From positions 18,558-82,557 of the forward strand of contig JAGVAB010000104.1 in NCBI GenBank assembly GCA_020060485.1: a stretch of DNA of 64,000 bases, written 5' to 3'. The DNA is from Anaerolineales bacterium (GTDB lineage: Bacteria > Chloroflexota > Anaerolineae > Anaerolineales > Anaerolineaceae). The notes beneath the pieces are model-generated. The model did no database searches, was not told where the DNA came from, and saw only the letters and a program-made list of their open reading frames with translations. Positions 1 to 7,941 of this stretch are shown one piece after another. The first letter of the stretch is position 1, and each line of letters begins with the position of its first letter. The translations under genes were made by a program, and so were the position numbers.

Positions 1-839
1 TGGTTTTCACAGGCAAGGATTTGGGCGGTCAGGCTGCTTCCACCTTGACCATAGAGAACTACCCTGGTTTCCCAGAGGGCGTTGGAGGTGTGGAGCTTTC
101 CGGGCTGTTCCATAAACAGGCGGAGCGCTTTGGGGCGCAATTTCTATCTGATATGGTCACGGAAGTTGACCTTGCCCAGCGGCCCTTTCTGGTGACCACC
201 GAGGACGGACAATACCGGGCCGAGGCTTTGATCCTGGCTACCGGCGCTTCGCCTAACCATTTGAACGTACCGGGCGAAAACCGCTTGATGAACAATGGCG
301 TTTCGTATTGCGCCACCTGTGATGGCTGGTTCTTCCAGGACAAGCGCGTGGTGGTGGTGGGTGGCGGTGACAGCGCTTTTGAAGAGGGTATTCTGTTGAC
401 GCATTATGCCAGTCAGGTGGATATCGTTCATCGCCGTGATGAGTTTCGGGCGGGGGCGATCCTGCGCCAACGGGCGGAAGAAAATCCCAAAATTCATTTT
501 ATCTTCTCTTCAGTTGTGGAGGAGATATTGGGAGAAAAAAAGGTTGAAGCGGTGCGTCTGCGCAATCTCAAGACCGGGGAGGAAACCCTGCATACTACAG
601 ACGGTGTTTTCATTTTTGTTGGACACACCCCCAATACCCAAATGTACAAGGGACAACTGGAGATGGATGCCAGTGGTTACGTGGTGGTGGATCATTTGAT
701 GCAGACCAGTGTGCCCGGCGTATTCGCAGCCGGCGAGGCGGCTGATCCGCATTTTCGGCAGGTGGCGACCTCGGTGGGAATGGGTGCGGCGGCTGCTATT
801 CAGGCGACCCGTTTTCTGGAGAATCAATCAGCCGCCTGA
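1..839 (+). CDS. trxB: Thioredoxin reductase, 5' end outside window
   Basis: FAD/NADPH-dependent disulfide reductase that recycles thioredoxin in the cytoplasm. The open frame (codons from base 3) runs in from the left edge, so the N-terminal FAD GxGxxG motif is missing. Visible are the redox pair in CATCDG near 309-326, the NADPH-binding stretch GGGDSAFEE about 20 residues later, and the C-terminal FAD motif GEAADPHFRQVATSVGMG. The order of the domains (FAD part, inserted NADPH domain with CxxC, return to FAD domain) is that of the low-Mr TrxB family. Loss of about 35-45 N-terminal residues is expected from the usual length of 300-320. The gene is followed by about 140 bp without features and then by a MITE. 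Family assignment is secure; partner thioredoxin is not in the window. Confidence 0.93.
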   Translation, partial: VFTGKDLGGQAASTLTIENYPGFPEGVGGVELSGLFHKQAERFGAQFLSDMVTEVDLAQRPFLVTTEDGQYRAEALILATGASPNHLNVPGENRLMNNGVSYCATCDGWFFQDKRVVVVGGGDSAFEEGILLTHYASQVDIVHRRDEFRAGAILRQRAEENPKIHFIFSSVVEEILGEKKVEAVRLRNLKTGEETLHTTDGVFIFVGHTPNTQMYKGQLEMDASGYVVVDHLMQTSVPGVFAAGEAADPHFRQVATSVGMGAAAAIQATRFLENQSAA

Positions 840-979
840 TTAATTTAGTATCATTGCAGAACGGGGTGAAAAATCTTTTTGTTTTTGCATTGAGCTTACG
901 TCAAACTGTCGGGCAGCCAGAAAATTAATCACGATAGAGACTTGAACACATCTGGTCGTTGACCGTGAAGTAAAAAAAG

Positions 980-1087
980 GGGCTCTGTAGGATTTGCAGT
1001 GAAGAAAATGTTTGATGGGGGTGTTTTTGGCGCGAAGCGCCAAAAACACCCCCATCTATTATGCTTCACGGTTGTTCCTAAAGAGCC
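980..1087. mobile_element. MITE-like palindromic element with 8-bp target duplication
   Basis: Seen directly: terminal inverted repeats GGCTCTGTAGGA (981-992) and TCCTAAAGAGCC (1076-1087) match at 11 of 12 positions, and GTGAAG/CTTCAC lie inside them. The centre is a perfect 20-bp hairpin (1014-1033 with 1037-1056, loop GAA). The element is flanked by the direct repeat AAAAAAAG at 972-979 and 1088-1095. It has no coding capacity. Eight-base duplications and ends starting GGCTCT are typical of ISL3-family insertion sequences, so I infer a non-autonomous derivative. It landed in the T-tract of the terminator that ends the LysM gene. Confidence 0.6.
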
Positions 1088-1091
1088 AAAA

Positions 1092-1127
1092 AAAGAGGCT
1101 GTCCTCATTCTCATGGACAGCCTCTTT
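1092..1127 (-). terminator. Intrinsic terminator after LysM gene
   Basis: A 13-bp perfect stem AAAGAGGCTGTCC/GGACAGCCTCTTT with a 10-nt loop. On the minus strand the 3' arm runs into a T-run, so it terminates the 2321-to-1146 gene. The adjacent MITE duplicated part of the T-run. Confidence 0.8.
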
Positions 1128-1145
1128 GCTTGTAGTTCAGGTAGA

Positions 1146-2321
1146 TCAGGGCGCGGGGGTGGCCGCACTGCCGCCAAACCAGCTAAAGACACGCTGCTGG
1201 CTGGGCTGGCCAAAGTTCTCCCAGATGGGATCGCCGGCGCGGGTTGTGCCGGACTGGCGCACTGCCACCACCCACCAACGGAGGATGTGAGGCTGGTTAC
1301 CGGCAGGGCGGAAGGAGGACGGTACGATGTACTTGGTGTCTGTCACGTAGGCAGTTTGTTTACGCCCGGTGCCATCGGTGACATCCTCGATGGTTACGCT
1401 GTATGCTTCGCCGTCGCGCAGGGTGCCAACAGAAGCCCATTGCAGGGTGATGGTGTCATTGACCGCGGTGAAGGATTGACCATCAGCCGGCAGCAACAGA
1501 TCGGGAGCCCGGTACGGCGGGTTCAGTGTAGCGGTTGGGGTCGGGCCGGGGGTCGGGTTGCGTTCGCAGAGGGGAATGATCAAAGGTTGTCCCTGGTAAA
1601 CCACATCTCCAGCCAGGCCATTCCATTCTTTGATGGCAGCCATACTGACGTTGTAAGCTCCGGCAATTCCGCTCAAGGTGTCATTCTGGCTGACAGTATA
1701 GGTCACTTGTTCGCAGGCCACGCGGGTGGCATCAACGCCGCTCAAGGTGGAGGTGGGCAGGGGTGAAGCGGTTGGGGTGGGCTGAGGTACCAGAAGTTTC
1801 TGACCAACATACAACGTGCCGCAGTCCGCTGGCAGGTTATTGGCAAGCACAATGCTCTGGATGGACACATTGAAGATGGCCGCGATGGTGCTGCAATAGT
1901 CACCTTCCTTAATGGTATATTCCAGCGGTGGAAGCGGGGTGAATGTCGGTTCCAGGGTGGCAGTGGGCTCTAGAGTGGGGGTCAGGGTGGTGGTTGCGGT
2001 GAGAGTGATGGTGGGCGTCTGGGTTGGTTCTGCGACGCGGCCAGTGCCGCGCAAGATGCCAAACACAATGGCGGCCCCAATACCCAGCATGATCACCACC
2101 AGGCCAATGGCTACCGGCAGGCTTAGGGTCAGTTCGGGCATGCGGGCTTCCTTGATGGCAGACGCTTGTTTTTTGGTAGGCGCAGCCGCCGGAGCAGCTT
2201 CATCCCGATCGAAAGTGCGCCCGCAAACCAGACAGCGCGTGGCATTCTCGCTCAACCGTGTGCCGCAGGTGGGGCAAAGCTTTGCATTACTGCTTGTGGA
2301 GGATGTGTTTTCTGTATTCAT
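1146..2321 (-). CDS. Zinc-ribbon, membrane-anchored double LysM protein
   Basis: 391 residues. Residues about 16-37 form a zinc ribbon (CPTCG ... CLVCG), then a charged linker and a transmembrane helix near 70-92 (PVAIGLVVIMLGIGAAIVFG). A Thr/Pro-rich outer linker (TPTITLTATTTLTPTLEP) follows, then two LysM domains (about 135-180 and 210-255), each starting YT(I/V) and ending in an (L/I)(L/I)(V/I)P. The C-terminal 130 residues look like a fibronectin-like beta domain (TITLQWASVGTLRDGEAYSV). The layout predicts a cytoplasmic zinc ribbon and an external peptidoglycan- or glycan-binding part. Zinc-ribbon/TM/LysM chains of this kind are common in Anaerolineae; the exact role is not known to me. 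It has its own TATAAT promoter and a terminator. Confidence 0.85.
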   Translation of the reverse strand: MNTENTSSTSSNAKLCPTCGTRLSENATRCLVCGRTFDRDEAAPAAAPTKKQASAIKEARMPELTLSLPVAIGLVVIMLGIGAAIVFGILRGTGRVAEPTQTPTITLTATTTLTPTLEPTATLEPTFTPLPPLEYTIKEGDYCSTIAAIFNVSIQSIVLANNLPADCGTLYVGQKLLVPQPTPTASPLPTSTLSGVDATRVACEQVTYTVSQNDTLSGIAGAYNVSMAAIKEWNGLAGDVVYQGQPLIIPLCERNPTPGPTPTATLNPPYRAPDLLLPADGQSFTAVNDTITLQWASVGTLRDGEAYSVTIEDVTDGTGRKQTAYVTDTKYIVPSSFRPAGNQPHILRWWVVAVRQSGTTRAGDPIWENFGQPSQQRVFSWFGGSAATPAP

Positions 2322-2342
2322 AGGTTTGTTTTAATCGGGCAA

Positions 2343-2348
2343 ATTATA
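2343..2348 (-). promoter_or_regulatory. Extended -10 box for LysM gene
   Basis: On the minus strand the sequence is TGGTATAAT, a perfect -10 with a TGn extension, 21 nt before the ATG at 2321. No good -35 is seen, as allowed for extended -10 promoters. Confidence 0.6.
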
Positions 2349-2369
2349 CCATAGCCCGCTTTCTTGTGA

Positions 2370-2375
2370 TATGCT
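2370..2375 (+). promoter_or_regulatory. Putative -10 box of hemW, leaderless
   Basis: TATGCT followed by six bases and then the ATG of hemW at 2382. There is no Shine-Dalgarno sequence, so transcription probably begins at or next to the start codon. The -35 is poor. Confidence 0.4.
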
Positions 2376-2381
2376 GAAAAA

Positions 2382-3560
2382 ATGCAAGCATTCAGCCTTT
2401 ATCTTCACATTCCTTTCTGCCGCAGACGTTGCAGCTACTGCGATTTTAACACATGTGCCGGACGGGAAGACAGGATTGCGGATTATCTTTCGGCGCTCTT
2501 GGTCGAGATTGAAAAAGTGGCCGCAAAAGCTGCCAGACCCTTGCCGGTGCATACAGTCTATTTTGGCGGGGGAACCCCATCGCTGTTGACAGCTTCCCAG
2601 GTGGATTCTCTGCTGCAAACCATCGCACGGTATTTTGTGCTGTCGGATGATGCCGAGGTCACCCTGGAAGCCAACCCGGGAACAGTTGACCCGGATCAAC
2701 TGCACAGGCTGCGGCTGGCTGGGGTGAATCGCCTGAGTTTCGGGATGCAGTCTGCACATGCAGATGAGCTGGAACTGTTGCAAAGGCTGCACGATACGCA
2801 CGGGGTAATCGAGGCAGTCAAGTGGGCCCGCCAGGCGGGGTTTGATAACCTCAGCCTCGACCTGATCTATGGGCTGCCAGACCAACCGCTTGCGCGCTGG
2901 CAGGCCACACTGGAAATGGCTATCCGCCTGGGGCCGGAACATCTTTCGTTGTATGCCCTCACCCTGGAACCCGGCACGCGATTGTATGACTGGTCTGTCC
3001 GCGGTCTGGTCAACTGGCCGGATGACGATCTGGCGGCGGATATGGTTGTCTGGGCTATGCAGCGTCTGGAGGAAGCAGGATTTCGGCAGTACGAGATCTC
3101 CAACTGGGCGCGTGCTGCAGCAGATGGAAGTCTGCTGATGTCGCGCCACAACCTGCAATATTGGCGCAACCAGCCCTATCTGGGTTTTGGCGCCGGGGCA
3201 CATGGCTCGGCGAACGGGGCACGAACGGCCAATGTGGCTGACCTGGATCTGTATCTGACGGCCTGCCAGGAAAAACCGGCCGGGCGTTTTCCGGCTGGTC
3301 CGGCGGTGGAAACCGTCCTTGAGATTGACCGCACCAGCGAAATGCAGGAAACGATGATGGTTGGCCTGCGGCTGACGGAAGAAGGCGTATCGCAGGCGGT
3401 CTTCCTGGAGCGTTTTGGCGAGCCAATGCAAGCCATGTTTGGGCGGGAGATCGAGGAATTGATCGGGCATGGATTATTGGAATGGGCAGAGGGAGACCGG
3501 TTGCGGCTGACCCGCCGCGGCAGGATGCTGGGCAATCAAGTCTTTATGTACTTCGTGTAG
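2382..3560 (+). CDS. hemW: HemW-like radical SAM protein
   Basis: 392 residues, the usual length for HemW. Radical SAM cluster motif CRRRCSYCDF at about residues 14-23, preceded by LYLHIPFC, then YFGGGTPSLL (SAM glycine motif) near 62-72 and a HemN C-terminal domain with MMVGLRLTEEGV. HemW proteins bind heme and are heme chaperones rather than true coproporphyrinogen oxidases; the family is often mis-annotated as HemN. The ATG at 2382 gives the typical start just before LYLHIPFC. The gene is divergent from the LysM gene, with 60 bp between them. Family is clear; HemW rather than HemN is inferred from length and the short N-terminus. Confidence 0.85.
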   Translation: MQAFSLYLHIPFCRRRCSYCDFNTCAGREDRIADYLSALLVEIEKVAAKAARPLPVHTVYFGGGTPSLLTASQVDSLLQTIARYFVLSDDAEVTLEANPGTVDPDQLHRLRLAGVNRLSFGMQSAHADELELLQRLHDTHGVIEAVKWARQAGFDNLSLDLIYGLPDQPLARWQATLEMAIRLGPEHLSLYALTLEPGTRLYDWSVRGLVNWPDDDLAADMVVWAMQRLEEAGFRQYEISNWARAAADGSLLMSRHNLQYWRNQPYLGFGAGAHGSANGARTANVADLDLYLTACQEKPAGRFPAGPAVETVLEIDRTSEMQETMMVGLRLTEEGVSQAVFLERFGEPMQAMFGREIEELIGHGLLEWAEGDRLRLTRRGRMLGNQVFMYFV

Positions 3561-3578
3561 CCGAATTACATGGGGGAA

Positions 3579-4616
3579 TCAATGCACCCAGACGCGGGTG
3601 CCATAACCGATGGTTTCCCACTTTTCAGGGTTTTCAATCGGTCTGGTCCAGCGGAAGAGCCATTTGGCTTCTTCGGTGCGCATGTTGATGCAGCCGTGAC
3701 TCATGGGGATGCCCCAGTTGCGATGCCAGTAGGTGCCGTGAAAAGCAACCCCGGATTCTGCAACGAAGAAGCTGACCCAGGGCACGCCGGGCAGTTCATA
3801 GGCTTCGATGTCTGATGTCAGATTGCCGTCGCCCATATGCTTGGAAGGCATTTTGGAGAAGATGTTGAAATTGCCGGTGGGTGTCTTGGTGGGAATTTGC
3901 CCTGGCAGAGTGGCACGCACCAGACCGGTGGATACCTTGGTCTTTAATACCACTTCGTCATTCTCATAGCAGGTCACCATCTGGTCGGCCAGAGAAATCT
4001 CGATCCATTTCTTTTCCATGGGTACTTCCGGCGTGATGGGGGCATATTCTTCGGGCATGATGGGGCGTATGTGGGCGGCAGGTACATGGTAATCAATGTC
4101 CAGTAATTCATCGATCAATTTATACCAGGGTGTGCCGTCCGGGCCTTCCTCTACGCCCACGATCCAGTGGGTTGATTCGTAATATAGACGGTAAACGGGT
4201 TCCCAGCCATAAAATCTGGTGTAGCGCATGGTTTGGGTATAGGGCACAGTGACTTCGGCAAGCTGGCCGTTTTCGGGAATGTCATAGGTGATTGGGTTAA
4301 GGCGGGTTTTGACCAGTTGTACGTGTGCACTGTGCACATAGCCGCGCCAGACACGGAACCAGTTGGGGTTCCAGGCCGGGCCAGCTTCCGATATCAATTC
4401 GTCGTAAACATTGATCAATTCGTCGCGGAAGCGCTGGTAGATGATGCGGCTCTTGTCGTCGGGTTCAACATGCACGCTGACCGAGGGATGGGCAACCCGC
4501 GCCACCAGGCCGGTGTCCATCGTCAGAGTGTCATTGAAGGGCGGGCCGAAAGCCAGGCTGCTCAAACCCAGAGCAGACAGTTTAAGAAAGTCGCGGCGGG
4601 AAATGTGATTGCTCAT
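3579..4616 (-). CDS. Tat-exported L,D-transpeptidase (YkuD)
   Basis: 345 residues. The N-terminus (SRRDFLKLSALGLSSLAFG) is a twin-arginine signal. The C-terminal third is a YkuD domain with the catalytic block HGTYWHRNWG...MSHGCINM; the Cys in SHGC is the nucleophile that forms an acyl enzyme with peptidoglycan stem peptides. The middle (about 60-200) resembles paired SH3-like or substrate-binding repeats. It would crosslink or anchor proteins to the wall outside the membrane. The ATG at 4616 lies 7 nt after a perfect TATAAT, so the mRNA is probably leaderless. Convergent with hemW (18 bp between stops). Confidence 0.88.
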   Translation of the reverse strand: MSNHISRRDFLKLSALGLSSLAFGPPFNDTLTMDTGLVARVAHPSVSVHVEPDDKSRIIYQRFRDELINVYDELISEAGPAWNPNWFRVWRGYVHSAHVQLVKTRLNPITYDIPENGQLAEVTVPYTQTMRYTRFYGWEPVYRLYYESTHWIVGVEEGPDGTPWYKLIDELLDIDYHVPAAHIRPIMPEEYAPITPEVPMEKKWIEISLADQMVTCYENDEVVLKTKVSTGLVRATLPGQIPTKTPTGNFNIFSKMPSKHMGDGNLTSDIEAYELPGVPWVSFFVAESGVAFHGTYWHRNWGIPMSHGCINMRTEEAKWLFRWTRPIENPEKWETIGYGTRVWVH

Positions 4617-4623
4617 AGGGAAA

Positions 4624-4629
4624 ATTATA
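4624..4629 (-). promoter_or_regulatory. -10 box of L,D-transpeptidase gene, leaderless
   Basis: Minus-strand TGGTATAAT (extended -10), then TTTCCCT and the ATG at 4616. The 7-nt gap puts the expected transcription start at the start codon. Confidence 0.6.
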
Positions 4630-4695
4630 CCAGATTTATGTAATTGCGATAAATTGGAATATATTTATCTTCAATTAATTTTTTTTTCCAGAAGG

Positions 4696-4950
4696 TCATT
4701 CTTCTTCTTCGGGATGGTGAACTTCTTTCTGCTCCGGGTTAACAGGGCGAGTAAGGCTTTCTTCCTGGCCCAGGTTCAATTTCTTACCCACGGTATAAAT
4801 GATGACCAAACCCAGGACAAGCGTGAAGATGAAGCTGAGGGTCAGGTTTAGGTTCAGGACGGAGGCCATGTATTTCATCAGGTCGGACATGGCAAACCCA
4901 AACGCGATGACCAGCACAGCCAGCAGCAGATTTTTATATCTTGCGGGCAT
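4696..4950 (-). CDS. Small two-helix membrane protein
   Basis: 84 residues: two hydrophobic segments (about 8-24 and 36-55), then a charged tail ending HHPEEEE. Preceded by an AGGAG ribosome site at about -9 and by a GGGTATAAT box at 4987-4992, so it looks like a real gene with its own promoter. No family recognised. The acidic tail should be cytoplasmic. Confidence 0.6.
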   Translation of the reverse strand: MPARYKNLLLAVLVIAFGFAMSDLMKYMASVLNLNLTLSFIFTLVLGLVIIYTVGKKLNLGQEESLTRPVNPEQKEVHHPEEEE

Positions 4951-4986
4951 CAGGCGTACTCCTTGGTTGAAAGATCAATAGGTGCA

Positions 4987-4992
4987 ATTATA
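4987..4992 (-). promoter_or_regulatory. -10 box upstream of small membrane protein
   Basis: Minus-strand GGGTATAAT about 37 nt before the ATG at 4950; it lies just after the stop of the 5010-6272 methyltransferase. Confidence 0.5.
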
Positions 4993-5009
4993 CCCGCAGC
5001 AGTGCGATT

Positions 5010-6272
5010 TCAGGCAGCTTGGGCAAACAGGCATTTGAGGTAAGCGCCTTCAGAAAAGGTGATGGGGTGATCCAGGGCGTGGGTGGAGCGTTCGATTTCA
5101 CGCAGCGGCCGGTTGAGTTCGCGGGCTGTCTGGTGGAGGGCGGCAAAAAAGTCTCTGGCCTCCACCCGGCTGGAGCAGGAAGCCTGCACCAGAATACCAC
5201 CTGGCTGGAGGACGTTTAAGCCCAGACGAGTCAGGCGGCGGTAGGCGGCCAGGGCGGCGGCGATCTGGGTCTGTTTGTGGGCGAACATCGGCGGGTCGAT
5301 GATGACCAGGTCAAACTGGCGGCGGCTGGCAGCCAGTTCTTCCAGAATCAGAAAGGCATCCCCGGCGATGGTCTCGTGGTGTGCTGCGGCTACGGCGGGA
5401 AACTGGCGATTGTGGGCCATGTTGCGCCGGGCGGCATCGCAGGCCGGGGTGGACAGATCCAGGCTGACCACCTGTGTTGCTCCGCCGCGGGCGGCGTAGA
5501 TCGAAAACCCGCCGGTGTAGGCAAAGACATTCAGCACCGATCTGCCAGCAGACAGAGCTTCAACCCGGGCGCGGTTCTCGCGCTGGTCGAGAAAGAAACC
5601 TGTTTTCTGGCCGGCCACAGGGTCGGCCTCGAAGGTCAGGCCATTCTCCTGAAAAAGCAACGGTTCATGCAGCGGCGGGCCGGAGAGGATGAGACCGTCG
5701 GATAACCCGTAGAGGGCGTCAGGCTGTTCCTGCAAGGCGCGGTTGAGGCGCAGGATGAGGCGCTCGGCGGGCTGGATTTCTGCCAGGGCGGTGCATACGG
5801 TTGGCAGGTGGGGAATCCAGGCCGGGGTATAGATTTTTAGGACAAGGGTGTCGGCATAGCGGTCAATGACCAGACCCGGCAGGCCGTCATTCTCACCGTG
5901 CACCAGGCGGTAACCGGTGGTGGTGCTGGCGGCAGGCTGCTGGAGCAGGGGAGTACGCAATTCGGCTGCCTGAGAGAGTTTGCGGATGAACCAGTTTGTG
6001 TCGATCTCTTGCGGTTGGCGGTTCTGGAGGACGCGCACACGAATCATCGAAGTCGGGTCATACAGACCAGCAGCCAGAAAGCGGCGTTTGCTGTCGAAGA
6101 TCACGGCCAGATCGCCGGGTGCGCCCGGGCGGCTTTGACTGGTGATGGCCTGCTCAAAGCACCAGGGGTGTCCCTGGCGCAGGACGCGTTCGGCGGCCGC
6201 GGTGACCCGCAAGGCAATGTTGCGGTCAGCAGGGGAGGGAAGCTGCGTTAACAGAGAGAGGTCAAAAGTCAA
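5010..6272 (-). CDS. RlmI-like 23S rRNA methyltransferase, copy 1
   Basis: 420 residues. An N-terminal PUA-like part (RVLRQGHPWCFEQAI ... LAAGLYDP) precedes a class I SAM-dependent methyltransferase domain: AYTGGFSIYAARGG (SAM site) near 260, VSLDLS (acidic ribose contact), IIDPPMF (motif IV) near 330, and ASCSSRV near 375. The (D)PP(M/K)F and CS pair match the RlmI/RlmK group of 23S rRNA m5C methyltransferases. A second, more canonical copy lies at 22798-23988. The target base cannot be told from sequence. Confidence 0.83.
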   Translation of the reverse strand: MTFDLSLLTQLPSPADRNIALRVTAAAERVLRQGHPWCFEQAITSQSRPGAPGDLAVIFDSKRRFLAAGLYDPTSMIRVRVLQNRQPQEIDTNWFIRKLSQAAELRTPLLQQPAASTTTGYRLVHGENDGLPGLVIDRYADTLVLKIYTPAWIPHLPTVCTALAEIQPAERLILRLNRALQEQPDALYGLSDGLILSGPPLHEPLLFQENGLTFEADPVAGQKTGFFLDQRENRARVEALSAGRSVLNVFAYTGGFSIYAARGGATQVVSLDLSTPACDAARRNMAHNRQFPAVAAAHHETIAGDAFLILEELAASRRQFDLVIIDPPMFAHKQTQIAAALAAYRRLTRLGLNVLQPGGILVQASCSSRVEARDFFAALHQTARELNRPLREIERSTHALDHPITFSEGAYLKCLFAQAA

Positions 6273-6365
6273 AGTTGAGGGCTCCTGGGAAAGGGATATG
6301 AAACTGCATGCATATTACCACATGGTTCTCCCTGCCCATTTTGAATGTGCTGTGCGCCGGAAAAT

Positions 6366-7781
6366 CTATTCGCTCAATATCCAGTACCCGTAAATTGCCT
6401 GTTCCAACGCATCCATGATGATCCTGTCTGCGTCTGCCTTACTTAAATTGGGTGGCAGCTTGGGATTGGTGTAATAAAATCCGATTGGCCCGCAGGTAAA
6501 ATCCAGTCCCGGATGGGATTGCGCCAGTATTTGCTTTGCCCGGGCGCAGTTGGCCTCAAGGTTGTTTTCAGCAGGAACACGAATATTACTGATCGACACA
6601 GAAATGGGCGCAGAACCATAGTTTCTGACACCGACCGGAAACTCCAGAATATAACAGCGATAGGAACTGGCGTGCGTGGCTGCTTGTTTGGGATTCTTGA
6701 GCATATAACCGGAGAGCGAGTTTTGAACATTCCCGGCTGACAAAACAACACCATTGGGATTCCAATCCTGGGTGTCCGGCAATTGCGAACAGATCTCGAC
6801 ATTGGTCAGAGCGTCATATTTCTCAACGCCCATTAATTGCAGGGTCACATTGTTTGCCAAAGCAGAATTGCTTGAAAGTTGAGAGCTGCCAATTGTGACC
6901 TTCAACCATATTGTATTTCCATCGCCGGAAACCAGTACCCCGTCTGCATTCAGAAATTGGTAGTGAACTTCATATATGCCAGCGGTTTGCGGAGCAACCA
7001 GGTTAGCAGAAAGCTCAAGGGTGCTCCCGGGAGGAACTTCATGAGGCAGATTGATCTCGGATTCTTCACCAAGAGTGGAGCCGAGAGGGCCGGAGAATTG
7101 TGTCGTGACCATTTTATAATCGCTGGTCCAGGTGGTTGTGCCGGTGTTTTGCAATTTCCACGTTTTAGTGAATGAGGTACCAAGCGGAATAATGCTCCCA
7201 TCGGGATAATTCTCACCAACGAAATGGGCAGAGTCTTGCACAGTGTCCGCTATTATGGTGGGTACAGAAGTCTGAGGGAGAGAGGGCGCGGTTTCTATTG
7301 CGGTTGGAACAGAAGTTTTCAGTAATAGATCGACGGTTGATGTTCTGTCTGCTGTCAGTGTTGGTGTTTCTTGTGTGTCAGGCGCAGGGGGTTGAACAAA
7401 GACGAAAATCAGGATCAAGGCCGTGAGAAGCAAAACAGCGCCAATAGGGTAGACCGGGTTTTTCATGAGAAGCCTCCGAATTGAAAATGATTTATGGTCA
7501 TTATCAACAGCGGAGATCGTGTTGGCAACTGGGGATTCCTCTGGAAGATGCCTGTCTTTTATACCTGTGGAATCCCACAGGCTGCTTCCTGCCAGCTTGA
7601 CAATGGCCTCTGAGCGGGAGGCGACGCCAAGTTTCGCATAGATATTACCCAAATGGAATTCCACGGTGCGCTCTGAAATACCAAGTTCGAGGGCAATCTG
7701 TTTATTGCTTTTACCCTGCAATAAACATTGCAGGGTGTCCTTTTCGCGCTTGCTGAAAAAGTCTGGATCCAGGGAGGTCAT
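6366..7781 (-). CDS. LuxR-type HTH fused to membrane-anchored NBR1-like Ig domain
   Basis: 471 residues. Residues 10-65 are a LuxR/GerE helix-turn-helix (KSNKQIALELGISERTVEFH). One transmembrane helix near 110-130 follows, then a Ser/Thr/Pro-rich linker. At about 185-295 comes an NBR1-type Ig-like domain (KTWKLQNTGTTTW and VPPGSTLELSANLVAP). The last 170 residues are a less clear beta domain. No receiver domain is present, so this is not a normal two-component regulator. The topology puts the DNA-binding domain inside and the Ig domain outside, like ToxR-type one-component sensors. Ligand and targets are unknown. Confidence 0.8.
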   Translation of the reverse strand: MTSLDPDFFSKREKDTLQCLLQGKSNKQIALELGISERTVEFHLGNIYAKLGVASRSEAIVKLAGSSLWDSTGIKDRHLPEESPVANTISAVDNDHKSFSIRRLLMKNPVYPIGAVLLLTALILIFVFVQPPAPDTQETPTLTADRTSTVDLLLKTSVPTAIETAPSLPQTSVPTIIADTVQDSAHFVGENYPDGSIIPLGTSFTKTWKLQNTGTTTWTSDYKMVTTQFSGPLGSTLGEESEINLPHEVPPGSTLELSANLVAPQTAGIYEVHYQFLNADGVLVSGDGNTIWLKVTIGSSQLSSNSALANNVTLQLMGVEKYDALTNVEICSQLPDTQDWNPNGVVLSAGNVQNSLSGYMLKNPKQAATHASSYRCYILEFPVGVRNYGSAPISVSISNIRVPAENNLEANCARAKQILAQSHPGLDFTCGPIGFYYTNPKLPPNLSKADADRIIMDALEQAIYGYWILSE

Positions 7782-7879
7782 TGGCTATCCCTTTGGGGTA
7801 AACCAGTATGGGCGAAACAAAAATCATTATAGCCCATTCCAAAACAAGGGTTGGCAAATGGTATGGAGAAACAAGGTGG

Positions 7880-7926
7880 AACACATATCCCTGGAGCCAG
7901 GCAATGAGTGTCCAGGGATATGTGTT
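7880..7926. terminator. 15-bp perfect stem-loop between permease and LuxR genes
   Basis: AACACATATCCCTGG (7880-7894) pairs with CCAGGGATATGTGTT (7912-7926) across a 17-nt loop. It lies just after the stop of the minus-strand permease. The T-run is on the plus-strand side, so the direction of any termination is uncertain. Confidence 0.5.
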
Positions 7927-7941
7927 TTGATTGACGGGATC

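Noticed and set aside
999..1766. Plus-strand open frame opposite the LysM gene
   Set aside because: It runs through the MITE and terminator and is antisense to a clearly coding LysM protein.
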